Shown: positions 33,151-42,081, counted from the stretch's first letter. The stretch: 45,250 nucleotides of DNA from Oxalobacteraceae bacterium OM1 (GCA_004570315.1 SPQI01000228.1:1-45250), one strand, 5' to 3'. Program-made: numbers and translations. The notes: generated by a model from the letters alone, not told the origin.

Positions 33151-33354
33151 TCATTGCCGCACACACTGCGCGCTGACAATCTGGCGACGCGCAGTCCCGC
33201 CCAACGGGTTCGTGCGGTTAACATCGTCGATCGCCTGCAGCACTTTGATCCGCGCGGCGTCACAGCGGGCCGCACTGGCGAAAGCCGCCATGGAAACCAC
33301 CGGTCCCCAGGCGCTCCCGCCCAGCACCGTGATCACGATCAGCACGTGTGTCAT
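33151..33354 (-). CDS. Small exported protein downstream of the Lon-like ATPase
   Basis: The 67-residue frame begins MTHVLIVITVLGGSAWG, a signal-peptide-like or membrane-anchor segment, followed by FASAARCDAARIKVLQAI. The pattern 'hydrophobic start, F-x-S-x-x-x-C-x-x-A' occurs in many tiny exported proteins of phages and plasmids whose function is unknown. It lies 46 bases after the ATPase gene on the same strand. The start site is uncertain because only a weak GGAAAA precedes it. Confidence 0.4.
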   Translation of the reverse strand: MTHVLIVITVLGGSAWGPVVSMAAFASAARCDAARIKVLQAIDDVNRTNPLGGTARRQIVSAQCVRQ

Positions 33355-33400
33355 GGTCGCGGTTTTCCAACACCGTAAGTTGGCGACATGGCGGAGCCCG

Positions 33401-34516
33401 CTACACGAACCCGATGCGTCGTGAGGTGCTGAGTGCCTCCAGTCCGCATGCCCGGATATCGTCCGCACCGATCTGCGTGCGACATTCGTAGACCACCCGG
33501 CCCACCGCTTCGCGCAAAGCCTTGCGCATGACCCGCGGCGCCGCCGTGCTCAACACGTCGAGCGCGTCGTCGGTCAGTACCAGGCTCGCCGTCGCCTGTG
33601 GCAGTTCGCGGCACAAGCGCCGCCACAGTTCCCGGGCAATGGTACGGCACTGCTCGCGCGTCGGGTTCGGGACCTCAATCACCTTCATGCGGCTGCGAAT
33701 CGCGGCGGGCAAGGTGTCGTCGTTCCCGCAAGCGATAAAGATGACGGCCGACGCATCCATGATTAGCCAAGGATGGGCGAGATCCGAGAACATGCGTGCG
33801 CTCTCCGGATCCAGCAAACTGTAGAGGGGCGAAATCGGCTCGTACTCCCTGGACCCGGCGCAGCGGCTCAGTTCCTCGAGCACCACAATGGGGGAGGCAT
33901 ACGGCCCCATAATGAGTCGCTCGAACAGCAGGCCGGGCTTGGAATTGCCCCAGAAGTCGGACACGCCTACCAGGTCCCCACTGGCTTGGGCTACTTCCAT
34001 ACGCAACGTCAGCGGGGCCGTGAAGGACGACGACGATGAGGGGGACAACGTGCCGCTAAGCAGCAGGCGCGCCACATCCTGCATGATTAGTGATTTCCCG
34101 ATGCCGGGTTCCCCTAATAAAAAAACCGGCTCGGGATGCGGACTTTTGCCCTCCCGTTCCGCAATTGCATAGGTCGTGCGCAAGAACGCGATGTAGTCCC
34201 TGAAATTGGGATACGCCTGCTCCAGCAGGTCAAGCCGGATGCGCCAGTCGGCCGGCACCTGCGGGAGCTCGCGCCAGCCGCCAACCTTGCGCAGGTGCTC
34301 AATGATCGCCATTGCCGCCGTGCGATGATCGCGATCCGACAGCGGTCTGCCGAGACGAATGGCTGCCGCTTCTACGTCCTCCCGCTTGACGACCTCGAGA
34401 TAGCGATGGCGCTGCGCCCGCGGCGGCACTGGCCACAGAGCCGACTGCGCCCCTCCACCCTGTGTGCCGTCCGCTGCGTCGTCTTCAAGCCGTTCCGTCC
34501 CTTCTGGCGCATGCAT
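33401..34516 (-). CDS. Lon-like AAA+ ATPase without protease domain
   Basis: The 371-residue protein has one AAA+ module. Walker A is GEPGIGKS (135-142), Walker B IVVLEE (210-215, Glu where Asp is usual), sensor 1 Asn in FIACGND (N265) and an arginine finger in AAIRSRMKVIEV. The stretch LYSLLDPESARMFSD followed by a sensor 1 and RSRMKVIEV closely parallels the Lon ATPase (LLEVLDPEQNNTFSD in Lon). Lon's N-terminal substrate domain and Ser-Lys protease domain are absent. The ATG at 34516 has GGGAGG upstream; the gene follows a small acidic ORF by 24 bases. Function unknown. Confidence 0.85.
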   Translation of the reverse strand: MHAPEGTERLEDDAADGTQGGGAQSALWPVPPRAQRHRYLEVVKREDVEAAAIRLGRPLSDRDHRTAAMAIIEHLRKVGGWRELPQVPADWRIRLDLLEQAYPNFRDYIAFLRTTYAIAEREGKSPHPEPVFLLGEPGIGKSLIMQDVARLLLSGTLSPSSSSSFTAPLTLRMEVAQASGDLVGVSDFWGNSKPGLLFERLIMGPYASPIVVLEELSRCAGSREYEPISPLYSLLDPESARMFSDLAHPWLIMDASAVIFIACGNDDTLPAAIRSRMKVIEVPNPTREQCRTIARELWRRLCRELPQATASLVLTDDALDVLSTAAPRVMRKALREAVGRVVYECRTQIGADDIRACGLEALSTSRRIGFV

Positions 34517-34540
34517 GTCCTCGCCCTCCCCGTCGTCGCG

Positions 34541-34747
34541 TCAGTCCGCTTCCTCGTCGTCCGAGTCCTGCCCGGCAGACCCGGGTTCAGAGAATTCGAA
34601 AGGCAGGTCATCCTGCATGGACGCGCGCGGCGCGGCAGGCAATTTGTGGGGTACGCGGACATACCACGGAACGACATCGCTATCATTCGGGCAGGGACTC
34701 GGCCCTGCGGTCGAAGAGATCGGATAGATCGGATAGAAGAGTGTCAT
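34541..34747 (-). CDS. Small acidic protein upstream of the Lon-like ATPase
   Basis: The 68-residue frame starts MTLFYPIYPISSTAG, with AGGA 5 bases before the ATG, and ends in an acidic tail (FEFSEPGSAGQDSDDEEAD). It has no recognised domain. It is the first gene of the apparent unit small protein - ATPase - small exported protein, and only 24 bases separate it from the ATPase gene. Its coding status rests on ribosome binding site, spacing and the acidic C-terminus. Confidence 0.45.
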   Translation of the reverse strand: MTLFYPIYPISSTAGPSPCPNDSDVVPWYVRVPHKLPAAPRASMQDDLPFEFSEPGSAGQDSDDEEAD

Positions 34748-34891
34748 GGGCATCCTACATGCAGACGTGATGAGTTTCGAAACCACAACCATTAAAACGC
34801 AGGCTATACGCTTGCATTAATTCGTCAAGGTGATAGACATAAGGGAAGCGGTCCTTGCGCCGTCCCGCCCCATCTGCATTAGGAGAGATTC

Positions 34892-35587
34892 ATGACAGCA
34901 CACCTACCCTGCTCTACGCGACTGGTCCTGTTCCTGGATATCGACGGGGTGCTACATTCCGAAGACGCGCAACTAGCGGGCATCGACTACGTGACCGAAG
35001 CGCTACGGGTGGGCATGGTGCGCGGTCAGGTCAACCCGACGGCGTTAGGTCTGCTGTGTCCACACCGCCAGCAACTGCTGGCCGACATCCTGGCGCGCCA
35101 CGAGCACGTTGACGTCGTACTGTCGAGTAGCTGGAGGCATTGGGAAGGGTTTCATTACCTCGATCCAAACGATATGCGCGATGAGCTGTTTGAGCGGCGT
35201 CATGTGCAGAGTCTGGATTGGATCAAGCGCTGGATGATTCCGGAACTCGCGCACCGACTCATCGGCAAGACGCCGCCTAACGGTAGCCGGCTTCAGCAGG
35301 TACGGATTGCCGCCGACGCACTCTCTCGCAACGGCTATTCGCCCTACTGGGTAGCGCTGGATGACCAGGCCTCGCACTTTCCTGGCATTGCACCGTTCTA
35401 CCAGGAGAATGGCCATGAGCGGGTGAACAATCCGAACGTTGCGCCCGAAGAGATCGTCGTGCTGGTCGATGGACGCTTTGGCTTAAGGGAAGTGTCGGCG
35501 CTGGCGCTTGATCGGGCACTCGCCCATGCCAGCCAAGCGGCCAACCAGCATATCCCGCCGCTGTCTGCCATTGGAGCAGGCGGGTAG
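34892..35587 (+). CDS. HAD-superfamily protein, RNA-repair-associated (HAD_SAK) type
   Basis: The 231-residue protein begins after an AGGAGA site. HAD motif I is LFLDIDGVLHS (D16, D18), motif II is VVLSSSWRHW (S78-S80), and a later acidic pair occurs in WVALDDQASHF. The DGVLH and SSSWR pair is typical of the HAD domain found in 'Swiss Army knife' RNA-repair proteins, where it is thought to act as a phosphatase on RNA ends or nucleotides. Here it stands alone. It is transcribed divergently from the Lon-like ATPase unit with 144 bases between them. Confidence 0.82.
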   Translation: MTAHLPCSTRLVLFLDIDGVLHSEDAQLAGIDYVTEALRVGMVRGQVNPTALGLLCPHRQQLLADILARHEHVDVVLSSSWRHWEGFHYLDPNDMRDELFERRHVQSLDWIKRWMIPELAHRLIGKTPPNGSRLQQVRIAADALSRNGYSPYWVALDDQASHFPGIAPFYQENGHERVNNPNVAPEEIVVLVDGRFGLREVSALALDRALAHASQAANQHIPPLSAIGAGG

Positions 35588-36164
35588 CGGATGCGATAAG
35601 CGTACGGAGAACGGTATGAATCGGAGTCGGAGCGAACAAAGCGGTCGACGCTTCGGCGAAGGCAACCGCGTGGAACGTTGAAGGTATGCTGCGGCACTTC
35701 TGGCTAGCTTAACGTAGCGCGCCTATTGACCGGAGTTTCTCGTGTAACTCATCTATCCGGCGGCTGATACGGTTAAGTCCGCGGTGCGTGGCCTTTCGTC
35801 CATGCTCGGTCCATGGCTGCCCAGTGAAAACCAGCGATGACCGTTTTGCGGAATTCATGCGTCAATCAGCCTCTGCGCATGGAGGTCGCCTTTTGCAAAC
35901 ACCTCCAAGGCGGAGTGGTAAAGGGGCGTTGCCTTCTTCGCCGAAGCGTCCGCCCGCGATTCCGACCTCGCTGAGAGGCTTCCCGGCGACAATGCAAAAC
36001 AGCCGCAATTCGCCTCCCGCGTGAGCTTACGCCCTGCACTGCCTACCGCGCGCACGGGGACACTGTTCAGCGGATTTGTTTCGGGCCGGAAAACGGCGGT
36101 CTGCGCGGCTGGCGCCCGATCCGCGGCATGGTTGACTCAACTCAGGGAAACGCCCCCGCGCCGA
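35588..36164. other. Gene-free stretch at the right end of the island
   Basis: Short frames on both strands lack ribosome binding sites and recognisable products. I see no direct repeat of the tRNA-Arg 3' end that would mark the island border. Confidence 0.4.
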
Positions 36165-36193
36165 TTGGACGGGCCGGCTGCGCCGCGTATGCT
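36165..36193 (+). promoter_or_regulatory. Candidate promoter of the RND efflux operon
   Basis: TTGGAC (36165-36170), a 17-base spacer and TATGCT (36188-36193), about 85 bases before the permease start. Confidence 0.45.
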
Positions 36194-36276
36194 GAAAGCT
36201 TGTTCGGCGTCGAACAGCATCTTGCCTCTCCGGAACGAGCACCACTCCCCAGCCCAGCGTGTAGGGCCTTCATCAC

Positions 36277-39200
36277 ATGTGGATTGTCGAAACCGCATTG
36301 CGCCGGCCGTACACTTTCATCGTGATGGCCTTGCTGATCCTGCTGGCGACTCCCGTCGCCTTGCGGAACACGCCCACCGACATCTTTCCGGAGATCCGAA
36401 TTCCAGTCGTCAGCATCATCTGGACCTACAACGGCCTGCCTGCGCAGGAAGTCGGGCAGCGCATCGGCGCAGTGACGGAACGGGCGCTCACCACCACCGT
36501 CAACGACATCGAGCACATCGAGTCGCAGTCGCTCGCCGGCATCTGCGTCGTCAAGGTCTTCTTCCAGCCGCAGGCCAACATCCAGACCGCCATCGCCCAG
36601 GTCGTCTCCGTCAGTCAGGCGCAGTTGCGGCAGCTGCCACCGGGCATCACCCCGCCGCTGGTCATCACCTACTCGGCGTCGAGCATCCCAGTCATCCAGC
36701 TCGGCCTGTCCAGCCCGACGCTGTCCGAGCAGCAGCTGAACGATCTCGCGGTCAATTCCCTGCGGCCCTCGATCATCACGATACCAGGCGCCGCAGTGCC
36801 GTTTCCCTATGGCGGCAAGAGCCGGCTCGTCTCGGTGGACCTCGACCCGCAGGCGCTGCTGGCGAAAGGACTTGCACCGGCCGACGTCGTCAATGCGGTC
36901 AACGCCCAGAACCTGATCCTGCCCGGCGGCACGGTCAAGCTCGGCACGACGGAATACAGCGTCAAGCTCAACGGCTCCCCGGAGACCGTGGCCGAGCTGA
37001 ATGCACTGCCGGTCAGGACGGTGAATGGCGCAACCACCTATCTGCGTGAAGTCGCGCACGTCCGTGACGGCTTCTCGCCGCAGACCAACATCGTCAAGCA
37101 GAACGGGCAGCGCGGGGTGCTGCTCTCCGTCATCAAGAACGGCGGCGCCTCCACCCTGCAGATCGTTTCCGACCTGCACGCGCGCCTGCCCGTGATCGCG
37201 CAAGTCCTGCCGCAGGACCTGAAGATCACGCCGCTGTTCGACCAATCCATCTTCGTGCGTTCCGCCGTGCAAGGCGTGATGCAGGAAGCGATCATTGCGG
37301 CTTGCCTGACCGCGGCGATGATCCTGCTCTTCCTCGGCAACTGGCGCAGCACCTGCATCATCGCCATTTCCATTCCACTGTCCATCCTCAGCTCGCTGCT
37401 GGTGCTGCACGCGCTTGGCGAAACCATCAACATCATGACGCTCGGCGGCCTCGCGCTGGCCGTTGGCATCCTCGTCGACGATGCCACCGTCACCATCGAA
37501 AACATCGAGCGCCACTTGCACCTGGGCGAAGAGCTGCACTGCGCCATTCTGAAAGGCGCCGGCGAGATCGCCGTGCCGGCTTTCGTCTCAACGCTGTGCA
37601 TCTGCATCGTCTTCGTGCCGATGTTCTTCCTCACCGGCGTGGCGCGCTATCTCTTCGTGCCGCTGGCGGAAGCGGTGGTGTTCGCCATGCTGGCTTCCTA
37701 TGTGCTCTCGCGCACCTTGGTGCCGACGCTGGTCATGCTGATGATGAAGCGCCACGCCGAGCACGCGCAGGAACGACCGAACCTGCTGCGGCGCCTCTAC
37801 CTGCGTTTCGACCGCGGCTTCGAGCGGCTGCGCGGCGGCTACATCGCCGTGCTGAGCGCCCTGCTTACGCGGCGCAAGGTGTTCGGCACGCTGTTCCTCG
37901 GTTTCTGCGCCGCCTCCTGTGCTCTCTTCCTCGTGCTCGGCGAGGATTTCTTTCCCCGGGTCGATGCCGGGCAGATCAAGCTACACATGCGGGCGCCGAC
38001 CGGTACCCGCATCGAGGAAACGGCGCGCCTGTCCGATCATGTCGACGCCGCCGTCCGGCGCGTCATTCCGGCGCGTGACCTGGAGGCGGTCCTGCACAAC
38101 CTCGGCGTACCCAACAGCGGCATCAATCTTTCGTACAGCAACTCCGGCACCATAGGTACGCTCGACGGCGAGTTCCAGATCTCGCTCAAGCCGGGCCATG
38201 CGCCGAGCGAAGGCTACATCGAGCGCCTGCGCGCGGAACTACCGCGGGAATTTCCGGGCGTGGAGTTCTTCTTCCAGCCGGCCGACATCGTCACCCAGAT
38301 CCTCAACTTCGGCCTGCCGGCGGCGATCGACGTGCAGGTGGCCGGCAACAACATCGAAGCGAATCATGCGCTCGCAAGCCGGCTGATGAAGCGCATCATG
38401 GCCGTGCCCGGAACGGTCGACACGCACATCCACCAGCGCCTGGACCAGCCGACCCTGGCGCTGCAGATGGACCGCACGGCGCTGCAGCAGCTGAACCTCA
38501 ATGCGGTCAACGTGGCGCAGAACGCGCTCGTCTCCCTCGCCGGCAGCTTCCAGACGGCGCCGAACTTCTGGCTCAATCCGACTACCGGCGTGGTCTACAG
38601 CATCGCCGTGCAGACCCCGCAATACCGGATCGATTCCCTCGATGCCCTCATGCGCACGCCGATCGGCCAGGGTACGGAGGCGCAGCCGCAGCTGCTCGGT
38701 AACCTGGTGCAGCTGCGGCCGGCGGCGCAGCTGGCGGTCTCCTCGCGCTACGACATCGCGCCGGTGATCGACATCTATGTGAGCGTCGCGGGACGCGGCT
38801 TGGGCGGCGTGGCCGACGACATACGGCAGATCGTCGACGACATGAAGCCGCAGCTCGCCCGCGGCTCCCGGGTCACCATGCGCGGGCAGGTACGCACCAT
38901 GCAGTCCTCCTTCATCGGCCTCGGCATCGGACTGGCGATGGCGATCGTGCTGGTCTACCTGCTGATCGTCGTGAATTTCCAGTCATGGATTGACCCGCTC
39001 ATCATCATCAGCGCATTGCCGGCGGCGCTCGCGGGCATCGCCTGGATGCTGCTGTTGACCGGCACCCGGCTGAGTGTGCCAGCCCTGACGGGCGCGATCA
39101 TGACCATGGGCGTGGCGACGGCGAATAGCATCCTGGTGGTATCGTTCGCGCGGCAGCGCCTCGAGGAAGGGTTGCCGCCGCTCTCCGCCGCGCTGGAAGC

Positions 39201-39447
39201 GGGTGGCACCCGGATCCGCCCGGTGCTGATGACTGCGCTGGCAATGATCATCGGCATGCTGCCGATGGCGCTGAGCCTGGGCGAAGGCGGCGAGCAGAAT
39301 GCACCGCTCGGCCGCGCCGTCATCGGCGGCCTGCTCCTTGCCACCGTCTCCACCCTGTTCTTTGTTCCGGTGGTGTTTGCCGCAGTCCATCGCCGCCTCG
39401 CGCGCCGGGCCGCCGGGCGGGCCCTGCCTGACGTCCATCCTGCCTGA
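36277..39447 (+). CDS. RND efflux transporter permease
   Basis: The 1056-residue inner-membrane protein has the twelve-helix RND layout with two large periplasmic loops. It begins MWIVETALRRPYTFIVMALL; helix 4 carries the proton-relay Asp pair D401-D402 in VGILVDDATVTIENIERH, and the second half has TGAIMTMGVATANSILVVSFA. Sequence resembles the hydrophobe/amphiphile efflux (AcrB/MdtB-like) branch more than the metal CusA branch. Substrate unknown. The adaptor gene follows after 8 bases. Most RND operons place the adaptor first, so this order is less common. Confidence 0.92.
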   Translation: MWIVETALRRPYTFIVMALLILLATPVALRNTPTDIFPEIRIPVVSIIWTYNGLPAQEVGQRIGAVTERALTTTVNDIEHIESQSLAGICVVKVFFQPQANIQTAIAQVVSVSQAQLRQLPPGITPPLVITYSASSIPVIQLGLSSPTLSEQQLNDLAVNSLRPSIITIPGAAVPFPYGGKSRLVSVDLDPQALLAKGLAPADVVNAVNAQNLILPGGTVKLGTTEYSVKLNGSPETVAELNALPVRTVNGATTYLREVAHVRDGFSPQTNIVKQNGQRGVLLSVIKNGGASTLQIVSDLHARLPVIAQVLPQDLKITPLFDQSIFVRSAVQGVMQEAIIAACLTAAMILLFLGNWRSTCIIAISIPLSILSSLLVLHALGETINIMTLGGLALAVGILVDDATVTIENIERHLHLGEELHCAILKGAGEIAVPAFVSTLCICIVFVPMFFLTGVARYLFVPLAEAVVFAMLASYVLSRTLVPTLVMLMMKRHAEHAQERPNLLRRLYLRFDRGFERLRGGYIAVLSALLTRRKVFGTLFLGFCAASCALFLVLGEDFFPRVDAGQIKLHMRAPTGTRIEETARLSDHVDAAVRRVIPARDLEAVLHNLGVPNSGINLSYSNSGTIGTLDGEFQISLKPGHAPSEGYIERLRAELPREFPGVEFFFQPADIVTQILNFGLPAAIDVQVAGNNIEANHALASRLMKRIMAVPGTVDTHIHQRLDQPTLALQMDRTALQQLNLNAVNVAQNALVSLAGSFQTAPNFWLNPTTGVVYSIAVQTPQYRIDSLDALMRTPIGQGTEAQPQLLGNLVQLRPAAQLAVSSRYDIAPVIDIYVSVAGRGLGGVADDIRQIVDDMKPQLARGSRVTMRGQVRTMQSSFIGLGIGLAMAIVLVYLLIVVNFQSWIDPLIIISALPAALAGIAWMLLLTGTRLSVPALTGAIMTMGVATANSILVVSFARQRLEEGLPPLSAALEAGGTRIRPVLMTALAMIIGMLPMALSLGEGGEQNAPLGRAVIGGLLLATVSTLFFVPVVFAAVHRRLARRAAGRALPDVHPA

Positions 39448-39455
39448 GGAAGCAC

Positions 39456-40673
39456 ATGTCCGAACAACGCCACGCCAGCCTGGGAATCCACATTCAGAAA
39501 GCCGCCGGAGCACGGCACATACGCCGCACGCGGCTCCTGCGACGCGTCACGCTGGCCGCCCTCGTGCTGCTGTTGCTGCTGCTCGCGGGTGGACTTGCCA
39601 CGCTGGCAGTGCGGCAGGGGCAATCACGTGCGCTGGCGGAATCCGCGGAGAACCAGCAGCGGCTCCATGTCCTGAGCGTGCGTCCGAGTCCGGGGCAGAA
39701 CAGCCAGTCCGTGGCGCTGCCCGGCACGTTGCAGGGCTATACCGAGGCGCCAATTTCCGCACGCACCAGCGGCTACCTGGTGCGCTGGCATCGCGATATC
39801 GGCAGCCGGGTGAAGAAGGGCGACATCCTGGCCGAGATCAGCACGCCCGAAGTCGACCAACAGCTCGCGCAGGCGGTCGCGGCGCGGCCGCAGGCGCTAT
39901 CCACGCTGGAACTCGCGCGGGTGTCGATGCAGCGCTGGGACAAGCTGCTGCGCGACAAGGCGGTATCGCAGCAGGAGTATGACGAGCGGCGCAGCGCCTT
40001 CGTGCAGGCCGAGGCCAATCTTGCCGCGTCCGACGCCAATATTCGCCGCCTCGAGGAGCTTGAGTCCTTCAAGCGCGTGCTGGCCCCGTTCTCCGGGATC
40101 GTGACCCGCCGCAACGTGAATGTGGGCGACCTGATCGAAGCGGGCGGCGGCGCATCGGCGCGGCCCCTGTTCGTGCTGAGCCAGCCCGATCCCTTGCGGG
40201 TGTATGTCTATGTGCCTCAGGCCTATGCGCAACAGGTGAAGGCCGGGGATTCGGTATCGATCACCCAGGCAGAGTTGCCCGGTAAGCGCTTCCAGGGCAA
40301 GGTGGTGCGCACTGCCGGAGCGATCGATACGGCCAACCGCAGCCTGCAGACCGAGATCAGCCTGCCGAATCCGGACGGAATCCTCCTGCCCGGTGCCTAT
40401 GTGACCGTCGCGCTCGCCATGCAGGGCAACGCACCGCTCACGATTCCGACCAACGCGCTCCTGTTGCGCGCCGAAGGACCGCAGGTGGCGGTGATCGACC
40501 CGAACGGACGAGTGCAGTTGCGGCCGGTGCAGCTCGGCCAGGACTTCGGCCTGCAGGTGCAAATCCTGGACGGCATTGCGGCCACCGACGAGCTCGTCCT
40601 CAATCCGCCCGACTCGCTCGCAAACGGCGATGTGGTAACCGTCTCCCGGCCGAACGGCGCGCATCTGCAATGA
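39456..40673 (+). CDS. RND efflux periplasmic adaptor (membrane fusion protein)
   Basis: The 405-residue adaptor links the permease to an outer-membrane channel. It has an N-terminal membrane anchor (about 28-52), a lipoyl-like domain in two halves (ARTSGYLVRWHRDIGSRVKKGD and APFSGIVTRRNVNVGDLI, each trimmed here), a short helical hairpin (about 130-200) and a beta-barrel domain (LRVYVYVPQAYAQQVKAGD). It overlaps no gene but lies 8 bases after the permease. No outer-membrane factor gene is adjacent, so the pump probably shares one encoded elsewhere. Confidence 0.9.
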   Translation: MSEQRHASLGIHIQKAAGARHIRRTRLLRRVTLAALVLLLLLLAGGLATLAVRQGQSRALAESAENQQRLHVLSVRPSPGQNSQSVALPGTLQGYTEAPISARTSGYLVRWHRDIGSRVKKGDILAEISTPEVDQQLAQAVAARPQALSTLELARVSMQRWDKLLRDKAVSQQEYDERRSAFVQAEANLAASDANIRRLEELESFKRVLAPFSGIVTRRNVNVGDLIEAGGGASARPLFVLSQPDPLRVYVYVPQAYAQQVKAGDSVSITQAELPGKRFQGKVVRTAGAIDTANRSLQTEISLPNPDGILLPGAYVTVALAMQGNAPLTIPTNALLLRAEGPQVAVIDPNGRVQLRPVQLGQDFGLQVQILDGIAATDELVLNPPDSLANGDVVTVSRPNGAHLQ

Positions 40674-40849
40674 CCGCAGTACGTCTGTTCCTGATGGCTA
40701 ACGTTTCAGTTGACCATCGCCATAGGGGTCTGCGTCCAATCGCGTGTTAAACGGCAACATGGCATTATCTAGTACCGAACCGGATGGTAGAGAAACCCTC
40801 TTATGCCATGGTACGGGCGCAACGGAACGTGAGTTCGACAGGAGTCGTC

Positions 40850-41140
40850 ATGCCCAGGGCAATTTGGAACAGCAGCGTCATCGCGGAAGCCCCGGACGAT
40901 GCAGTCGAAATCGTGGAAGGCAACGTGTATTTCCCGATGCATGCGGTGCGCGAGGACGTGCTGCAACCGAGCGACAAGACCAGTTTCTGCCACTGGAAAG
41001 GCCGTGCCAACTACTACCATGTCGTCGTTGACGGCAAGGTCAACCACGATGCAGCCTGGATCTACCGGACGCCGCTGGATGCGGCAAAACGCATCGCCGG
41101 CCATGTCGCGTTCTGGCATGGCGTCGAAGTGGAGCGATGA
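40850..41140 (+). CDS. DUF427 domain protein
   Basis: The 96-residue protein has a single DUF427 domain: RAIWNSSVIAEAPDDAVEIV, NVYFPMHAVREDVLQPSDK, TSFCHWKGRANYYHVVVDGK and AAWIYRTP (each typical of the family). Its function is unknown. The ATG at 40850 is chosen because AGGAG lies 6 bases before it; an in-frame ATG at 40784 has no such site. It stands alone after the efflux operon. Confidence 0.9.
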   Translation: MPRAIWNSSVIAEAPDDAVEIVEGNVYFPMHAVREDVLQPSDKTSFCHWKGRANYYHVVVDGKVNHDAAWIYRTPLDAAKRIAGHVAFWHGVEVER

Positions 41141-41226
41141 CCCATCGCGCCCGCGGCGAGCCTGGCTTTCGGACCGCACGCACGCTCCCTTCTTCCGCTT
41201 TGCGCCGAACTGCTTGGCTCGCCCAC

Positions 41227-41280
41227 TGTTAATTTTCGCGATCAGTGACTGCGCCTTTTTGTCGAATCGTGACCCGGTAG
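41227..41280 (+). repeat. Degenerate IS21-like end, copy A
   Basis: Begins TGTTAATTTTCGCGA and continues to GAATCGTGACCC. It aligns without gaps to the copy at 41812 over about 46 bases and more loosely to the copy at 45198. The TTTTCGCG and TTTTT...TGACCC pattern resembles the repeated termini of IS21-family elements. Confidence 0.6.
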
Positions 41281-41419
41281 CGCGGGGGACATCCGTGGCG
41301 CTCGTCCTAGGAGACGAGACGCGGCAGCGGCCGCCCGGAAACCTCCGGTGCGGCTGTCACCCCGGCGTTGGCCAGAGTGTTGTGTCAACTAAGGCGGGTG
41401 TGGCGAGGACAGCGAGACG

Positions 41420-41647
41420 CTAACGCGCCTGGTTGTCCTGCTGCTTCTTGGTGTTGGTCGCAGCGGTGCGGACCAGCGCAGTCGGCGCGGTAATGGCCGG
41501 TTGTGTGTTGACCTTCGCCTGCTGTTGTTTCGTGGCAGCGTCTTTTGCGGCGTCTGAACTGGCTTGCGGGGCGACATTGTCGCAGGCAAGCGCGCCAGCC
41601 GTCACCAGCACCAACGGTGCCATCCATAAAGTGTGTCGGGTTCGCAC
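41420..41647 (-). CDS. Small exported Ala/Gln/Lys-rich protein
   Basis: The 75-residue frame starts at GTG 41647 (MRTRHTLWMAPLVLVTAGA), with AAGGAG 6 bases upstream. A signal peptide ends near LACDN; the Cys could be lipidated although the -3 residue is Ala. The mature part is polar and repetitive (ASSDAAKDAATKQQQAK, VRTAATNTKKQQDNQ) and probably disordered. No function is recognisable. It lies between two degenerate IS-like repeats. Confidence 0.6.
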   Translation of the reverse strand: MRTRHTLWMAPLVLVTAGALACDNVAPQASSDAAKDAATKQQQAKVNTQPAITAPTALVRTAATNTKKQQDNQAR

Positions 41648-42081
41648 AAGGGTCTCCTTAACCGCCAACCGTGGCGGCAGATGTTCATCTTTGGACTCAG
41701 GGCGGCAGAAGTGCTTGAGCGCTCGCAAAGCTCGAGTGATTCGGGCTGTTTTTAAAAGGTGCCTCAGCAAGGCATGCTGGTAGGCATCCCGTGCCGCTGT
41801 GTCGCCGGGCTTGTTAGTTTTCGCGACCGTCGACCCAGCTTTTTCATCCAATCGTGATCCTGTAAAGCGGAGAACGCCAGCAGTGCGGAAAAGCGATCCA
41901 CTAAAATAGCCCGGGTCAAAATTCGACGCAAATGGCGCTTGCCACCGCACGAAAATCAACACTTCAGGTGTATTGATTCGTCTCGCGACCTCATCGCACT
42001 GAGTGCCAAGCGGGATACAAACTGCATATGTTCTCTTGCGCCTGTTTAACGAGGTGTAGTGGATAGGAAAGGAAATCTGAA
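41648..42081. other. Gap upstream of the SDR gene
   Basis: Apart from the degenerate repeat at 41812-41865, no feature is seen. The minus-strand frame that continues from the small exported protein is not credible as coding. Confidence 0.4.
41812..41865 (+). repeat. Degenerate IS21-like end, copy B
   Basis: Begins TGTTAGTTTTCGCGA, same orientation as copy A, and contains GACCCAGC, TTTTTCATCC and AATCGTGATCC. Copies A and B are 585 bases apart and flank the small exported protein gene. Confidence 0.6.

Larger units (their letters stand above)
27168..36160. mobile_element. Genomic island integrated at tRNA-Arg
   Basis: The region starts at the 3' end of tRNA-Arg and carries an excisionase-like gene and a tyrosine integrase next to it, then cargo with little resemblance to core genes and unusually long gene-free stretches. 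I found no second copy of the tRNA 3' end in the window, so the right border is set only by the return to an ordinary operon near 36.2 kb and is uncertain. Confidence 0.65.

Noticed and set aside
35855-36055. A 66-codon minus-strand frame in the gap before the efflux operon.
   Set aside because: No ribosome binding site, no recognisable product and an isolated position; it may be a gene remnant but this cannot be shown.
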